A stretch of 64,000 bases of DNA from Hyphobacterium indicum (GTDB lineage Bacteria; Pseudomonadota; Alphaproteobacteria; Caulobacterales; Maricaulaceae), in assembly GCF_003129605.1 (NCBI RefSeq), contig NZ_QBDX01000004.1:992001-1056000 (forward strand). The letters run 5' to 3'. Both the position numbers and the translations under genes were made by a program. Shown here piece by piece: positions 26,125-35,416 of this stretch. Position 1 is the stretch's first letter; each line of letters opens with the position of its first letter. Below the pieces are notes generated by a model. That model had not been told where the DNA came from. It worked only from the letters and a program-made list of their open reading frames with translations, and searched no databases.

Positions 26125-27081
26125 TCAGGCGGCGTGCCCGTCGCGCTGATAGGTTAGCGCCATGAAAACATCCTCCAGGTCCGGCTCTTCTGTCCGTAAA
26201 TCGGCGATCCGCGCACCAGAAGCATTATATTTTTCAATGATTTCCGCGACCGATTGCTCCCCGAACCTATAATTCACCGCCAGCGTCCCGCCGGGACGAA
26301 GCGCGGCATCAAATCCGGCCAGTGTTTGAGGGACGGCGTCCAGCTTCTCCACCGGATCAATGACCAGCGTCTTGGTATCCATGCGTTTCAGAAGCGAATC
26401 CTTGGGCTCGCAGGCAATCACTTCGCCCTGGTCGACAATGGCGATTTCGTCGCAAAGCTCCTGGGCCTCCTCGAGATAATGCGTCGTCAGAACGATCGTC
26501 GTCCCGGCGGCATGCAGTTCCCGCACATAGGCCCAAAGCTGGCGGCGCAATTCGATATCTACGCCCGCCGTCGGTTCATCCAGCACCAGGATGGGCGGAT
26601 TGTGCACCAATGCCTTGGCGACCAGCAGGCGGCGCTTCATGCCGCCCGAGAGCTGGCGCACATAGGCATCGCGCTTGTCCGACAGACCGACCGCGGCCAG
26701 AATTTCCTCGGATCGCCGCTCGGCCTTGGGAACCCCGTAAAAACCGGCCATCAGCTCCAGGGTCTCATAGGGCGTGAAAAACACATCCATATTGATTTCC
26801 TGGGGCACAACGCCAATGGCGGCACGCGAATCGCGCGGCTCCCGGTCGATGTCACGGCCCCAGATCACCGCCTTGCCCGATGTCTTGTTCACCAGCCCGG
26901 CGAAGATATTGATGAAGGTGGATTTTCCCGCCCCGTTGGGTCCCAGGAGTCCGAAAATCGAACCGCGCTTGATACGCAGCGTCACGCCTTTCAGCGCTTC
27001 CTTGCCGGGCGCGGTTTTGCTGCCGCCATAAGTCTTGCGCAGATCGACGGCTTCAAGGGCGTATTCGGGCAATTCACTCAT
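26125..27081 (-). CDS. ABC transporter ATP-binding protein (ABC-2 / DrrA type)
   Basis: This 318-residue ATPase has Walker A GPNGAGKS, the signature LSGGMKRR, Walker B LVLDEPTAGVD and the H-loop TTHYLEEA. A C-terminal extension of about 90 residues is of the kind found in CcmA/DrrA/NatA-like exporters and ends DLEDVFMALT. It would power export by an ABC-2 permease, but none is adjacent; the next genes are a small membrane protein and, divergently, a zinc-finger protein. I prefer the second ATG (27081), which has AGGA at 7 bases' spacing; the first (27087) is too close to that site. Confidence 0.9.
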   Translation of the reverse strand: MSELPEYALEAVDLRKTYGGSKTAPGKEALKGVTLRIKRGSIFGLLGPNGAGKSTFINIFAGLVNKTSGKAVIWGRDIDREPRDSRAAIGVVPQEINMDVFFTPYETLELMAGFYGVPKAERRSEEILAAVGLSDKRDAYVRQLSGGMKRRLLVAKALVHNPPILVLDEPTAGVDIELRRQLWAYVRELHAAGTTIVLTTHYLEEAQELCDEIAIVDQGEVIACEPKDSLLKRMDTKTLVIDPVEKLDAVPQTLAGFDAALRPGGTLAVNYRFGEQSVAEIIEKYNASGARIADLRTEEPDLEDVFMALTYQRDGHAA

Positions 27082-27159
27082 CAACATGTCCTGATTGACG
27101 GCTCGGGTTGAGGGCCATAACTATGCGCACCCTCTGCCCATGTCCATCGGAGCCCTGCC

Positions 27160-27348
27160 ATGACCGCGCCGCAACCGCCCGAAGTGATTGTGACCGACCA
27201 GCACCGCGTCTCCTGTGATGGCGGCGGGGGCGCACTGGGGCATCCCAAAGTCTGGTATGAGATCGATCGCGATACCGGCTTTGTCGAGTGTGGCTATTGC
27301 GACCGCCGTTTCGTCCAGAAGGGCGGTCCGGCGGACTCCGGAAACTAG
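27160..27348 (+). CDS. Zinc-finger (zf-CHCC) protein, complex I NDUFS6-like
   Basis: This 62-residue protein contains CDGGGGALGHPKVWYEI and VECGYCDRRFV, the C-x8-H ... C-x2-C zinc site of the zf-CHCC family. Its members include the mitochondrial complex I accessory subunit NDUFS6/NUMM and short alphaproteobacterial homologues. The zinc ligands are complete. It is followed after 9 bases by the SLC13-type transporter, so the two may be co-transcribed. A role in complex I assembly is known only for relatives. Confidence 0.88.
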   Translation: MTAPQPPEVIVTDQHRVSCDGGGGALGHPKVWYEIDRDTGFVECGYCDRRFVQKGGPADSGN

Positions 27349-27357
27349 CCCCGCCAT

Positions 27358-28839
27358 ATGGCCCGTAATCCCGCCCAGAATATCGGCCTGATTACGGGTC
27401 TGGTCCTGGCTCTTGGCCTTCAGCTATTGCCTCTGCCCGACGGTTTGAGCCGTGAAGCCTGGCTGCTCGCCTCGCTTGCGCTGATGATGGCGGCATGGTG
27501 GGCCACCGAAGCCATTCCGATTGCCGCCACAGCGCTGGTCCCGCTGGCGCTTTTTCCGCTTCTGGACATCAATTCGGTCGCCGCAACATCCAGCCCCTAT
27601 GCCAGCCCCATCGTCATGCTTCTGCTCGGCGGATTCATCATCGCCATGGCCGTCGAGCGCTGGAATCTGCACACACGCATTGCCCTGAATGTCGTGAAGA
27701 TTTTTGGCGGCCGCCCGGATTTTCTGGTGGCTGGCTTCATGACTGCTGCGGCGCTTCTCTCCATGTGGATTTCCAACACGGCGACCACCATCATGATGAT
27801 CCCGATCGCCCTGCGCGTGGCGCAGGAAGTGATGAAAGAGGGTCATGCGAGCAAGGACTTTCCGGTCGCGCTGGCACTGGGCGTGGCCTATGCCGCTTCC
27901 GTCGGTGGCGTGGGGGTCTTTGTCGGCACACCGACCAATCTGATCGCCATCGGCTTTCTGGAACGCGAATTCGGCCGCACGATTGACCCCGTCACCTGGT
28001 CGATGATGGGCCTGCCGGCCGTCATCCTGTTTATACCCGTGATGTGGTTCATCCTCACGCGCTGGGCCTTCAAGCTGACCAGCCGCGTCGATTCCGGGGC
28101 GGCCCGCCGGATTGTCGGCGAGGAATTGAAGGCATTGGGTAAAATCACCACACCGGAAACCCGTGTCGCCATCCTTTTCGGTGTGGTTGCGTCCCTGTGG
28201 ATGGGACAGGCCTATCTCTGGAATCCCTTGCTGGGCTGGATTGGCGAGGTGTTGGGCCTGACCATAGAGCTCGGCGTTTCCAATACCCAGATCGCCATAC
28301 TCGGCGCGCTCCTCGCCTTCCTCATCCCTGCGGGCGGGCAGGGCGAAGGCAAGGGCAAGATGCTGATGGTCTGGGAGGACACCGCCCGCCTGCCCTGGAA
28401 TGTCATCGTGCTGTTCGGTGGCGGGCTGTCACTCGCCGCGGCGCTCACCGCCACAGGCCTGGCCGACTGGCTCGGCGTGCAGATGAGCTTCCTGCAGGCC
28501 TTTCCGGCCCCGCTCCTCATCTTCACCCTTGTCTTCGTGGTGATTTTCCTGACCGAGCTGACCTCCAATGTCGCCACCACCTCGGCCTTCCTGCCGGTCC
28601 TCGCCGCCATGGCGGCGGGCGCGGGATTTCCGGCCGAGCGTCTCATCGTACCGGTGGCCATCGCCGCCAGCTTCGCCTTCATGCTGCCGGTGGCCACTGC
28701 GCCGAACGCCATCGTCTATGCGTCGGGCGCAACCACCCAGGGCCAGATGATGCGGGCCGGCTTCCGTCTGAACCTCGCCGGCGCGGTAGTGATTGCCGCA
28801 CTGGGCGCGCTACTGGGACCGATTGTATTCCCCGGTTAG
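27358..28839 (+). CDS. SLC13/DASS-family sodium-coupled carboxylate transporter
   Basis: This 493-residue inner-membrane protein has about 11 hydrophobic segments and two copies of the Ser-Asn-Thr type hairpin motif: SNTATT in the first half and SNVATT in the second. Those are the sodium and substrate-binding hallmarks of the divalent-anion symporter family (citrate, succinate, malate and similar acids, sometimes sulfate). WWATEAIPIAATALVPL near the start is the usual family opening. Substrate cannot be fixed from motifs, but the di/tricarboxylate type is most likely. Confidence 0.9.
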   Translation: MARNPAQNIGLITGLVLALGLQLLPLPDGLSREAWLLASLALMMAAWWATEAIPIAATALVPLALFPLLDINSVAATSSPYASPIVMLLLGGFIIAMAVERWNLHTRIALNVVKIFGGRPDFLVAGFMTAAALLSMWISNTATTIMMIPIALRVAQEVMKEGHASKDFPVALALGVAYAASVGGVGVFVGTPTNLIAIGFLEREFGRTIDPVTWSMMGLPAVILFIPVMWFILTRWAFKLTSRVDSGAARRIVGEELKALGKITTPETRVAILFGVVASLWMGQAYLWNPLLGWIGEVLGLTIELGVSNTQIAILGALLAFLIPAGGQGEGKGKMLMVWEDTARLPWNVIVLFGGGLSLAAALTATGLADWLGVQMSFLQAFPAPLLIFTLVFVVIFLTELTSNVATTSAFLPVLAAMAAGAGFPAERLIVPVAIAASFAFMLPVATAPNAIVYASGATTQGQMMRAGFRLNLAGAVVIAALGALLGPIVFPG

Positions 28840-28908
28840 CCGCACCCGGCAATTGCCTCACCCTGCAACCCCGCCTAGCTTGGCGATTACGCAAGCAAGG
28901 GCTGGAAA

Positions 28909-31686
28909 ATGGCGATCGAACGCAAAGTCGATGACACGTCTCACGTCTATCTGATTGACGGGTCAGGCTATATTTTCCGCGCCTACCATGCCCTGCCGCC
29001 GCTGACCCGCTCGGACGGAACGCCGGTCGGCGCGGTGCAGGGCTTCTGCAACATGTTGTGGAAGCTGCTGGAAGATCTGAAGGGCGAGGAACAACCCAGC
29101 CACCTGGCCGTGATCTTCGATTATTCCGGCAAGTCCTTCCGCAACGATATCTATCCGCAATACAAGGCGCATCGTCCGCCTCCGCCGGAAGACCTGGTGC
29201 CGCAATTCTCCATCATCCGCGATGCCACCCGCGCCTTCGGCACGCCCTGTATCGAGATGGAGGGCTATGAGGCCGATGATCTGATCGCCACCTATACCCG
29301 GCAGGCCGAGGCCAAGGGCGCAAAGGTCACCATCGTTTCTTCGGACAAGGACCTGATGCAGCTGGTGGGCGAGCGCGTCACAATGTTCGATACGATGAAA
29401 AACAAGCGAATCGATCCGGACGGAGTGATCGAGAAATTTGGAGTTGGACCCGACAAGGTGATCGAGGTTCAGTCTCTGATGGGAGATTCGTCGGATAATG
29501 TGCCGGGCATCCCGGGAATCGGTCCGAAAACCGCCAGCCAGTTGATCGAAGAATATGGCGATCTGGAAACCCTGCTGTCCCGCGCCGGGGAGATCAAGCA
29601 GACCAAGCGCCGCGAAAACCTCATCGAATTTGCCGATATGGCGCGCATTTCCCGGCAGCTCGTCACGCTGAAAACCGATGTCGCAGTGGAAAATGCGCTG
29701 GACGAATTCGGCACAGCCGAACCCGACGCCGAAACACTGGTCGGCTTCCTGAAAGAGATGGAATTTCGCACCATCACCCGCCGCGTCGAGGAAGCGCTGG
29801 GTGGACCGCCCGCCGATTCAACCGGCGATGCTACCGCTCCCATCGACCGCTCGGCCTATGATTGCGTCACCACGATGGCGGCGCTTGAAAACTGGATTTC
29901 CGACGGTTTCCGGGCTGGCGTGATCGCCGTGGATACCGAAACCGACCGTTTATCGGCTGTGGCCTCCAACCTCGTCGGCATCTCTCTGGCCACTGCGCCG
30001 GGCAAGGCCTGCTATATCCCGCTCGATCATGGCACCACCGGGGATTTACTGGGCGGCGGTGACCGGCCCGATCAGATCGACTTGAAAGCGGCGATAGCTG
30101 CGCTGAAACCGCTGCTGGAAAGCCCGGCGGTCCTGAAGATCGGACAGAATATCAAATATGATCTCGGCGTTCTGTCGCGCTATGGCGTGCGCGTTGCGCC
30201 TTATGACGACACCATGCTCCTCTCCTACGTCATCGACAGCGGCCTGCACGGGCATGGCATGGATGAATTGTCCGAGCTGCATCTCGGCCACACGCCGATG
30301 ACCTTCAAGGAGGTCTGCGGCTCCGGCCAGAAACAGATCAGCTTTGGCGAAGTCGATCTGCAAAAAGCCACCGAATACGCCGCCGAGGACGCCGATGTCA
30401 CGCTGCGGCTCTGGGAAATTCTCAAGCCGGCCATTCCGGGAAAAGGCAAGCTGACCCTTTATGAAACGCTGGAACGCCCCATGCCGCAAATCCTGACGGA
30501 TATGGAGCTGGCCGGCGTGAAGGTCGACAAGGCGCAGCTCTCGCGCCTGTCCTCCGATTTTGCCCAGAAAATGGCCGAGCATGAAGACACCGCGCATGAG
30601 CTGGTGGGCACCAAATTCAATCTCGGCAGCCCCAAACAGCTGGGTGAAATCCTGTTTGACCAGATGGGATTGCCGGGGGGGCGGAAAACCAAGACCGGCG
30701 CCTGGTCAACCGATGTCTCCGTGCTGGAGCAGCTCGCGGCCGAAGGCCATGAATTACCGCAGGCCATTCTCAGCTGGCGCACCTATGCGAAGCTGAAATC
30801 AACCTATTCCGACGCGCTGGGCGCGGCGATCAATCCGGACACCGGACGGGTTCATACCTCCTTCTCGCTGGCCTCGACGACGACCGGCCGGCTGGCCTCC
30901 TCCGAACCCAATCTGATGAATATCCCGATCCGGACCGAGGAGGGCCGCAAGATCCGCGAGGCCTTTGTTGCCGAACCGGGCAATGTTCTCGTCGCCGCCG
31001 ACTATTCCCAGATCGAATTGCGCCTGCTCGCCCATATTGCCGATGTGACGGCCCTGAAAGAGGCGTTCCGCCGCGGCGAGGACATCCACGCCATGACGGC
31101 GTCGGAAATGTTCGGCGTGCCGGTCGAGGGCATGGACCCGATGGTCCGCCGGCAGGCCAAGGCCATCAATTTCGGGATAATCTACGGGATTTCCGCCTTC
31201 GGCCTCGCCAACAATCTCGGCATTGGCCGGGATGAGGCGAAAAATTTCATCGAGAAATATTTCGAGAAATTCCCGGGCGTCAAAACCTATATGGATGACA
31301 AGCGCGAGGAGGTAAAAGCCAGAGGCTATGTCGAGACCATTTTCGGCCGCCGCGCGCACCTGCCCTCGATCAGGGACAAGAACCCCAATATGCGCCAGTT
31401 CGCCGAGCGTCAGGCCATCAATGCGCCCATACAGGGGTCGGCCGCAGACGTCATCCGCCGCGCCATGATCCGCTTGCCCGGTGCCATTGAAAAAGCCGGC
31501 CTGGAGGCCCGCATGCTCCTGCAGGTGCATGACGAGCTGGTCTTTGAAGTGCCGGAAAACCAGGCCGATGATCTCATCGCTCTGGCGAAGGATGTGATGT
31601 CAAAAGCCGCCTTGCCCGCACTGGATATTTCCGTCCCGCTGGATGTGGATGCCAAGGCCGGCCGTCACTGGGGCGAGGCGCACTAG
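28909..31686 (+). CDS. polA: DNA polymerase I
   Basis: PolA (925 aa) fills gaps and removes RNA primers. The 5'-3' exonuclease domain (about residues 10-300) starts VYLIDGSGYIFRAYHALPP and has EGYEADDLIATY. The 3'-5' exonuclease domain keeps its catalytic DTE (D342, E344 in AVDTETDRL). The polymerase domain has DYSQIELR (D698) and VHDE (D875, E876). All three activities look intact, as in E. coli Pol I. It is monocistronic and followed by a strong hairpin facing the convergent thioesterase gene. Confidence 0.97.
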   Translation: MAIERKVDDTSHVYLIDGSGYIFRAYHALPPLTRSDGTPVGAVQGFCNMLWKLLEDLKGEEQPSHLAVIFDYSGKSFRNDIYPQYKAHRPPPPEDLVPQFSIIRDATRAFGTPCIEMEGYEADDLIATYTRQAEAKGAKVTIVSSDKDLMQLVGERVTMFDTMKNKRIDPDGVIEKFGVGPDKVIEVQSLMGDSSDNVPGIPGIGPKTASQLIEEYGDLETLLSRAGEIKQTKRRENLIEFADMARISRQLVTLKTDVAVENALDEFGTAEPDAETLVGFLKEMEFRTITRRVEEALGGPPADSTGDATAPIDRSAYDCVTTMAALENWISDGFRAGVIAVDTETDRLSAVASNLVGISLATAPGKACYIPLDHGTTGDLLGGGDRPDQIDLKAAIAALKPLLESPAVLKIGQNIKYDLGVLSRYGVRVAPYDDTMLLSYVIDSGLHGHGMDELSELHLGHTPMTFKEVCGSGQKQISFGEVDLQKATEYAAEDADVTLRLWEILKPAIPGKGKLTLYETLERPMPQILTDMELAGVKVDKAQLSRLSSDFAQKMAEHEDTAHELVGTKFNLGSPKQLGEILFDQMGLPGGRKTKTGAWSTDVSVLEQLAAEGHELPQAILSWRTYAKLKSTYSDALGAAINPDTGRVHTSFSLASTTTGRLASSEPNLMNIPIRTEEGRKIREAFVAEPGNVLVAADYSQIELRLLAHIADVTALKEAFRRGEDIHAMTASEMFGVPVEGMDPMVRRQAKAINFGIIYGISAFGLANNLGIGRDEAKNFIEKYFEKFPGVKTYMDDKREEVKARGYVETIFGRRAHLPSIRDKNPNMRQFAERQAINAPIQGSAADVIRRAMIRLPGAIEKAGLEARMLLQVHDELVFEVPENQADDLIALAKDVMSKAALPALDISVPLDVDAKAGRHWGEAH

Positions 31687-31733
31687 CCGTCCCCGAGCAG
31701 CGTCTTGGTGCCGCTTGCCCGGACCCTCTCCGG

Positions 31734-31758
31734 CATCCTCCGGCCCGACCGGAGGATG
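31734..31758. terminator. Perfect 10-bp hairpin between convergent genes
   Basis: CATCCTCCGG (31734-31743) pairs fully with CCGGAGGATG (31749-31758) across a CCCGA loop, between the stops of polA and the thioesterase. There is no T-run on either side, so it would act as a structure-dependent or Rho-assisted bidirectional terminator, or as an mRNA end stabiliser. Confidence 0.55.
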
Positions 31759-31778
31759 ACGCCGTAAATTGACCGGTA

Positions 31779-32237
31779 TTATCCGCCGGTTTTGATGATC
31801 GCCATCGTGCACCGGGACAGGCAGACCAGCTTGCCCTTTTCATTGGTGATGCGGATGGTCCAGACTTGGGAGGTCCGGCCCATTGTTTCCATTTTCGCTT
31901 CACCATAGACCCAGCCTTCCCGGACCGGGCGGACATGATTGGCGTTGATTTCCATGCCGACCGCGGCATGGGTATCCGGATTCTGGGTGGAAAAGGCCCC
32001 GACCGAGGCCAGCGTTTCCGCCAGCGCGACCGAAGCACCGCCATGCAGAAGGCCGAAGGGCTGATGCGTGCGTTCGTCGACCGGCATCTTCCCCCTTACC
32101 CAGTCATCGCCATATTCGGTGAGTTCGATGCCGATCGCCCCCATCATGGTCCGGTCATGGGTGGCATTCATTTCATCAAGGGGCAGCTTTCCGCCAAACC
32201 AGATCGGTTTCATGCCTGACTCCTGTTGTTCAGACAT
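31779..32237 (-). CDS. PaaI-family hotdog thioesterase
   Basis: This 152-residue protein has the PaaI/4HBT hotdog signature HGGASVALAETLAS. The catalytic acid is in the central helix, and the segment GLLHGG precedes it. Such enzymes hydrolyse acyl- or aryl-CoA thioesters; 1,4-dihydroxy-2-naphthoyl-CoA and phenylacetyl-CoA thioesterases belong here. The context (polA on one side, an outer-membrane protein on the other) gives no clue to the acyl group. Confidence 0.9.
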   Translation of the reverse strand: MSEQQESGMKPIWFGGKLPLDEMNATHDRTMMGAIGIELTEYGDDWVRGKMPVDERTHQPFGLLHGGASVALAETLASVGAFSTQNPDTHAAVGMEINANHVRPVREGWVYGEAKMETMGRTSQVWTIRITNEKGKLVCLSRCTMAIIKTGG

Positions 32238-32260
32238 GAACTAGGCAGAAAGGGGCTGAT

Positions 32261-33016
32261 TTACCAGCGGGCGACGAAGGAAACCGCCGCAAAATCCTCG
32301 GAGCTTTCCCACTTGTCCGTACCGTATTGATAGGCCCAGTCGCGCCGCACATAAGCCAGCGCCAGGTCAGACCGGCGTGATAGCCGGTAGGCCACACCGG
32401 CCTGCACATCCCCGATCACGCTATAGGGAGTGAGATCGACCGCCCGTAACGGCCGGCTCATTTCCGCGGTATCATAGAAAAGTGCCTGGCGCTCGGCTGC
32501 GGCGAAAAGGAACCAGCGGGACCCTTCGCCACGCCCATCCCCCACCTGGAAACGGGCACCGACGCGCGCTTCCGTGCCTTCCGGTGTCAGGGCAACCCCG
32601 GCATAGGGCGTCACAACGGCATCCCGCTCACCGGCCTCGACCGGCGCGGACAATCTCACCGTCGTGGTCAGCCTTGTGGACTCTTCGCCGGCACGCCCGG
32701 CGCGTTGATAGGCTTCTTCCGCGCGCGTCCCACCCTCCAGAACCAGCTCGCCCGGCCCCGGCGGGTCGGCCAGTACAAAGCGGGTCCGCGCATTGGAAAA
32801 ATCGCCTTCATAGGCCTGACGCACACCGAAAATAGCGGTCGCGGTACGGGCGGTTGCATTGGAAACCTGCGGAACCGGTTGCGAGTCAAAGGAGGCCAGA
32901 ATGGCGGCTTGAGGATCCCAGCCGCGTTCAGCGGACTCGACCGGTCCGGCCATGCCGGCCATCAGTCCGCCGATCGCCACGCCACCGGCGCAGGCAAGCT
33001 CGATCATCCGCCGCAT
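32261..33016 (-). CDS. Exported protein, probable outer-membrane beta-barrel
   Basis: This 251-residue protein begins with an export signal (MRRMIELACAGGVAIGGLMAGMAGPVESAERG). The rest is rich in alternating strands such as TRLTTTVRLSAPV, TEARVGARFQVG, RSDLALAYVRRDW and the final FAAVSFVARW. A C-terminal aromatic residue on an amphipathic strand is the usual outer-membrane barrel insertion signal. Function is unknown; some resemblance to lipid A deacylase (LpxR)-like barrels is only an impression. The ATG at 33016 follows GGGGGAGA. Confidence 0.6.
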   Translation of the reverse strand: MRRMIELACAGGVAIGGLMAGMAGPVESAERGWDPQAAILASFDSQPVPQVSNATARTATAIFGVRQAYEGDFSNARTRFVLADPPGPGELVLEGGTRAEEAYQRAGRAGEESTRLTTTVRLSAPVEAGERDAVVTPYAGVALTPEGTEARVGARFQVGDGRGEGSRWFLFAAAERQALFYDTAEMSRPLRAVDLTPYSVIGDVQAGVAYRLSRRSDLALAYVRRDWAYQYGTDKWESSEDFAAVSFVARW

Positions 33017-33028
33017 AACGGTCTCCCC

Positions 33029-33049
33029 CTGTAACCTGAGGTTAACAGG
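33029..33049. promoter_or_regulatory. Imperfect palindrome CCTGTAACC-TGA-GGTTAACAGG
   Basis: The arms at 33029-33037 and 33040-33049 match except for one extra base, just upstream of the leftward beta-barrel gene and in its untranslated leader. It could be an operator or a leader hairpin. No regulator is implied. Confidence 0.3.
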
Positions 33050-33168
33050 AATTCGGTTCAAGGTCACCCTGGATCGTAAAAATTTCAATCTTCACCTGAA
33101 AGGCGAAACTGTTAGTCTGATTACGCTTTTCCGGTTCTGGTGCCGGATAGACAGCCAGAGGAGGCGGG

Positions 33169-33585
33169 ATGGCCCATATTGATCCGACGCGGGCAAGCTT
33201 CGGGATTTTCAAATCACTGCCACGCGATCAGCCCATAGACATGCTCAATCTGATTCGCCTGCGCGACAGGGCAAATTATCCCGACGGCCGCGAAGTCAGC
33301 GGCGCTGAAGCCTATGCAGAATACGGAAAACGCAGCGGCCCGGTGTTTCAGCGTGTTGGCGGCGAAATCATCTGGCGCGGCGCACCGGAAGCCATGCTGA
33401 TTGGTCCCCCGGATGGCTTATGGGATATCGCCTTCATTGCCCGCTATCCGGGGGCTGGCGCGTTCCTGGAAATGGTCACCGACTCCGTCTATCAGACCGA
33501 CGCCGTCCCGCACCGTCAGGCCGCTGTGCTCGATTCCCGCCTCATCCGGCATGCGGTAAAAAAGGGCGGCCGCCAGTTCGGCTGA
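33169..33585 (+). CDS. DUF1330-family protein
   Basis: This 138-residue protein matches the ferredoxin-like DUF1330 pattern: PIDMLNLIRLRDRANYPDG near the start, then AYAEYGKRSGPVFQRVGGEIIWRG and IARYPGAGAFLEMVTD. The family forms small dimeric alpha/beta barrels of unknown reaction. GGAGG just upstream supports the ATG at 33169. It is divergent from the beta-barrel gene and convergent with a small secreted-protein gene 13 bases after its stop. Confidence 0.85.
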   Translation: MAHIDPTRASFGIFKSLPRDQPIDMLNLIRLRDRANYPDGREVSGAEAYAEYGKRSGPVFQRVGGEIIWRGAPEAMLIGPPDGLWDIAFIARYPGAGAFLEMVTDSVYQTDAVPHRQAAVLDSRLIRHAVKKGGRQFG

Positions 33586-33598
33586 CCGCCCCGAAAAC

Positions 33599-33907
33599 CT
33601 ATTCGCGCGCGACAAGCGTGAAGGTGACGTCATCGCCATTCGCATTCTGGCCGGTCCAGCTATCACCGACAGCCAGATCCGCCATCAGGGGCTGGCAATT
33701 GGCCGCGCCGGATTCGCGTTCCACGCAGAACCGGTCTCCGTCGACATGCCAGTTTCCGGCAATACCGACATCGGTCGTATAGCTTCCATCGGCGTCGAAA
33801 AAGACGGTATATTCCCCTTCGGGACCCGAAACCCGAAGTGCGTTCTCAACCAGCGCATCTGTGGCCATGCCTTGCAGAAGCAGGGTGGCGGCAATCTGTA
33901 CGATCAT
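33599..33907 (-). CDS. Small exported protein of unknown function
   Basis: This 102-residue protein has a short hydrophobic N-terminus (MIVQIAATLLLQGMATDA) consistent with an export signal. The mature part has alternating strands (EGEYTVFFDADGSYTT, DVTFTLVARE) and a pair of cysteines (in RFCVERE and ANCQPL) that could form a periplasmic disulfide. I do not recognise a family; small beta-rich proteins of this layout are common in alphaproteobacterial periplasms. The ATG at 33907 is chosen over a longer frame because it directly precedes the hydrophobic segment. Confidence 0.65.
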   Translation of the reverse strand: MIVQIAATLLLQGMATDALVENALRVSGPEGEYTVFFDADGSYTTDVGIAGNWHVDGDRFCVERESGAANCQPLMADLAVGDSWTGQNANGDDVTFTLVARE

Positions 33908-33980
33908 GAAACTCTCCCCTTTGGCAAAGCCGGTGGATCCGGCCTCGCTCCAAAAGGGAATAGCAGCGAATTTTCCCGGA

Positions 33981-34478
33981 TCAATCCGTGATTTGTTTCG
34001 GGCCCGCCGCAAACGGATTGCGCCGCCCCTGTTGCAGGCAGGTTTCCAGCCCCGGCAGCGCGCGGGAGGAATTGGTCAGGGCAAACTGGAAATCGGCTTG
34101 TTGCGCCGTGACATAGAGAATATTGCCGTAGATCAGCGCATTTTCCAGCTGGCTGTTGGGGACGTAATCATAGTCAATCGCCAGCGTCTGGCCGCCCGCC
34201 ACATGGGCGGTCACCGTCTGGCTGAACCGGTTGTCGACCCGCAAGCTGAGCGAATAGCGCTGGCCCTCATCCAGCGCCCAGTCCGAATTCTGCAAGGCGA
34301 TCCGGAAAGTCGAAGCGGACCGCACAAAGGCCAGATCAATGCCACTATTATAGGGTATGGAGACGGAACAGACATAGGCGCCCTCATTATTGACAGCGCC
34401 CCTCAGCTCCCAGCCATTAATATCGAAAGGCCCGTAATTCTGGACTGCCGCCAGAACAAGAATACCTGCCAGATTCAT
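33981..34478 (-). CDS. Exported protein of unknown function
   Basis: This 165-residue protein opens MNLAGILVLAAVQN, a short hydrophobic signal-like stretch. The rest is predicted mostly beta-strand (STFRIALQNSDWALDEGQRYSLSLRVDN, TLAIDYDYV) with two cysteines, one early (AYVCSVS) and one late (LETCLQQ). No family is recognised. It lies downstream of the DUF1295 gene on the same strand and upstream of another small exported protein, and these may be transcribed together. Confidence 0.65.
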   Translation of the reverse strand: MNLAGILVLAAVQNYGPFDINGWELRGAVNNEGAYVCSVSIPYNSGIDLAFVRSASTFRIALQNSDWALDEGQRYSLSLRVDNRFSQTVTAHVAGGQTLAIDYDYVPNSQLENALIYGNILYVTAQQADFQFALTNSSRALPGLETCLQQGRRNPFAAGPKQITD

Positions 34479-34538
34479 GTTGTCGCCCCCACTCCCCTTG
34501 ATCCGATCAACCCAGTCTAGAACAGACTGAAAGTGCTT

Positions 34539-35336
34539 TTAAAGGGACTTTTTTGGAAACCAGGGAAAAAAGCCGCTCGTCCGCGCAACATAGTCCGCAT
34601 AGCCGGGCCGGCTATCCGCCATGCCGCGCTCCAGCAGGGGGGCGCCACTCCATTTGAGCAATGTCCAGCTCAGAAACAGGGGTCCCGGCAGGGCCAGCCA
34701 GCCCCAGGGCGCTTCGGCTGCAATCAGGAAAAATCCCCACCAGACGCAGAAATCGCCGAAATAATTGGGGTGGCGTGTATATCGCCACAAACCCCTGTCC
34801 ATGACCTTGCCGGAATTCTCCGGGTCCTTGCGGAAGGATTCCAGCTGCCAGTCCCCCACGGTTTCAAACACGATACCAATCACGGCCAAAGCGATGCCCG
34901 CCATCGCCAGATAGCCGATATCACTGCCATACTGGCCGAGCTGCACGGGCAGGCTGACCAGCCACATCAGGATGGATTGCGGCAGGAACACAAAAAGCAG
35001 GCTGGCCCTGGCAAAACCGAACCCTTTCGGCTCCAGTCGGGCAAACAGGTTTGTGTAGCGCTTGTCCTTGCCGTCACGCCGCCAGCGTCCGAACAGGTGC
35101 AGGCCCAGCCTCAACCCCCAGACCGAACACAATCCGACGAGGATGAGTTGCCGCTCCGTATCGGCGGGCACCAGCCAATAGGTTGTGATGGCGAGGATCA
35201 CCATGCCGAACGCCCAGAAGGCATCGACAAAACTGGCATCTTTCAGGCGCAGGGCCACAAGCCAGAGACAGAAGAACAGGCCGATCGAGATCGCCAGATT
35301 GATACCGGCCAGTACCGGCATGGAAACAGGGTCCAT
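34539..35336 (-). CDS. DUF1295 / steroid 5-alpha-reductase-like membrane protein
   Basis: This 265-residue protein has about seven membrane segments. Its C-terminal signature MDRGLWRYTRHPNYFGDFCVWWGFFL is the NADPH-binding region shared by DUF1295, isoprenylcysteine methyltransferases and steroid 5-alpha-reductases. KYRYWNLF-type DKRYTNLFARLEP also fits the family. Bacterial members are mostly uncharacterised; reduction of a C=C bond in a lipid is inferred from relatives. It is divergent from the monooxygenase operon, whose promoter region it shares. Confidence 0.88.
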   Translation of the reverse strand: MDPVSMPVLAGINLAISIGLFFCLWLVALRLKDASFVDAFWAFGMVILAITTYWLVPADTERQLILVGLCSVWGLRLGLHLFGRWRRDGKDKRYTNLFARLEPKGFGFARASLLFVFLPQSILMWLVSLPVQLGQYGSDIGYLAMAGIALAVIGIVFETVGDWQLESFRKDPENSGKVMDRGLWRYTRHPNYFGDFCVWWGFFLIAAEAPWGWLALPGPLFLSWTLLKWSGAPLLERGMADSRPGYADYVARTSGFFPWFPKKSL

Positions 35337-35416
35337 TCGGGCCTCCCCTTTTTTGACAATCTAGCGCGCTTTCACGGCATGTCATGTCCGGCCTTTCCGG
35401 CGGCGGAACGCAGCGT

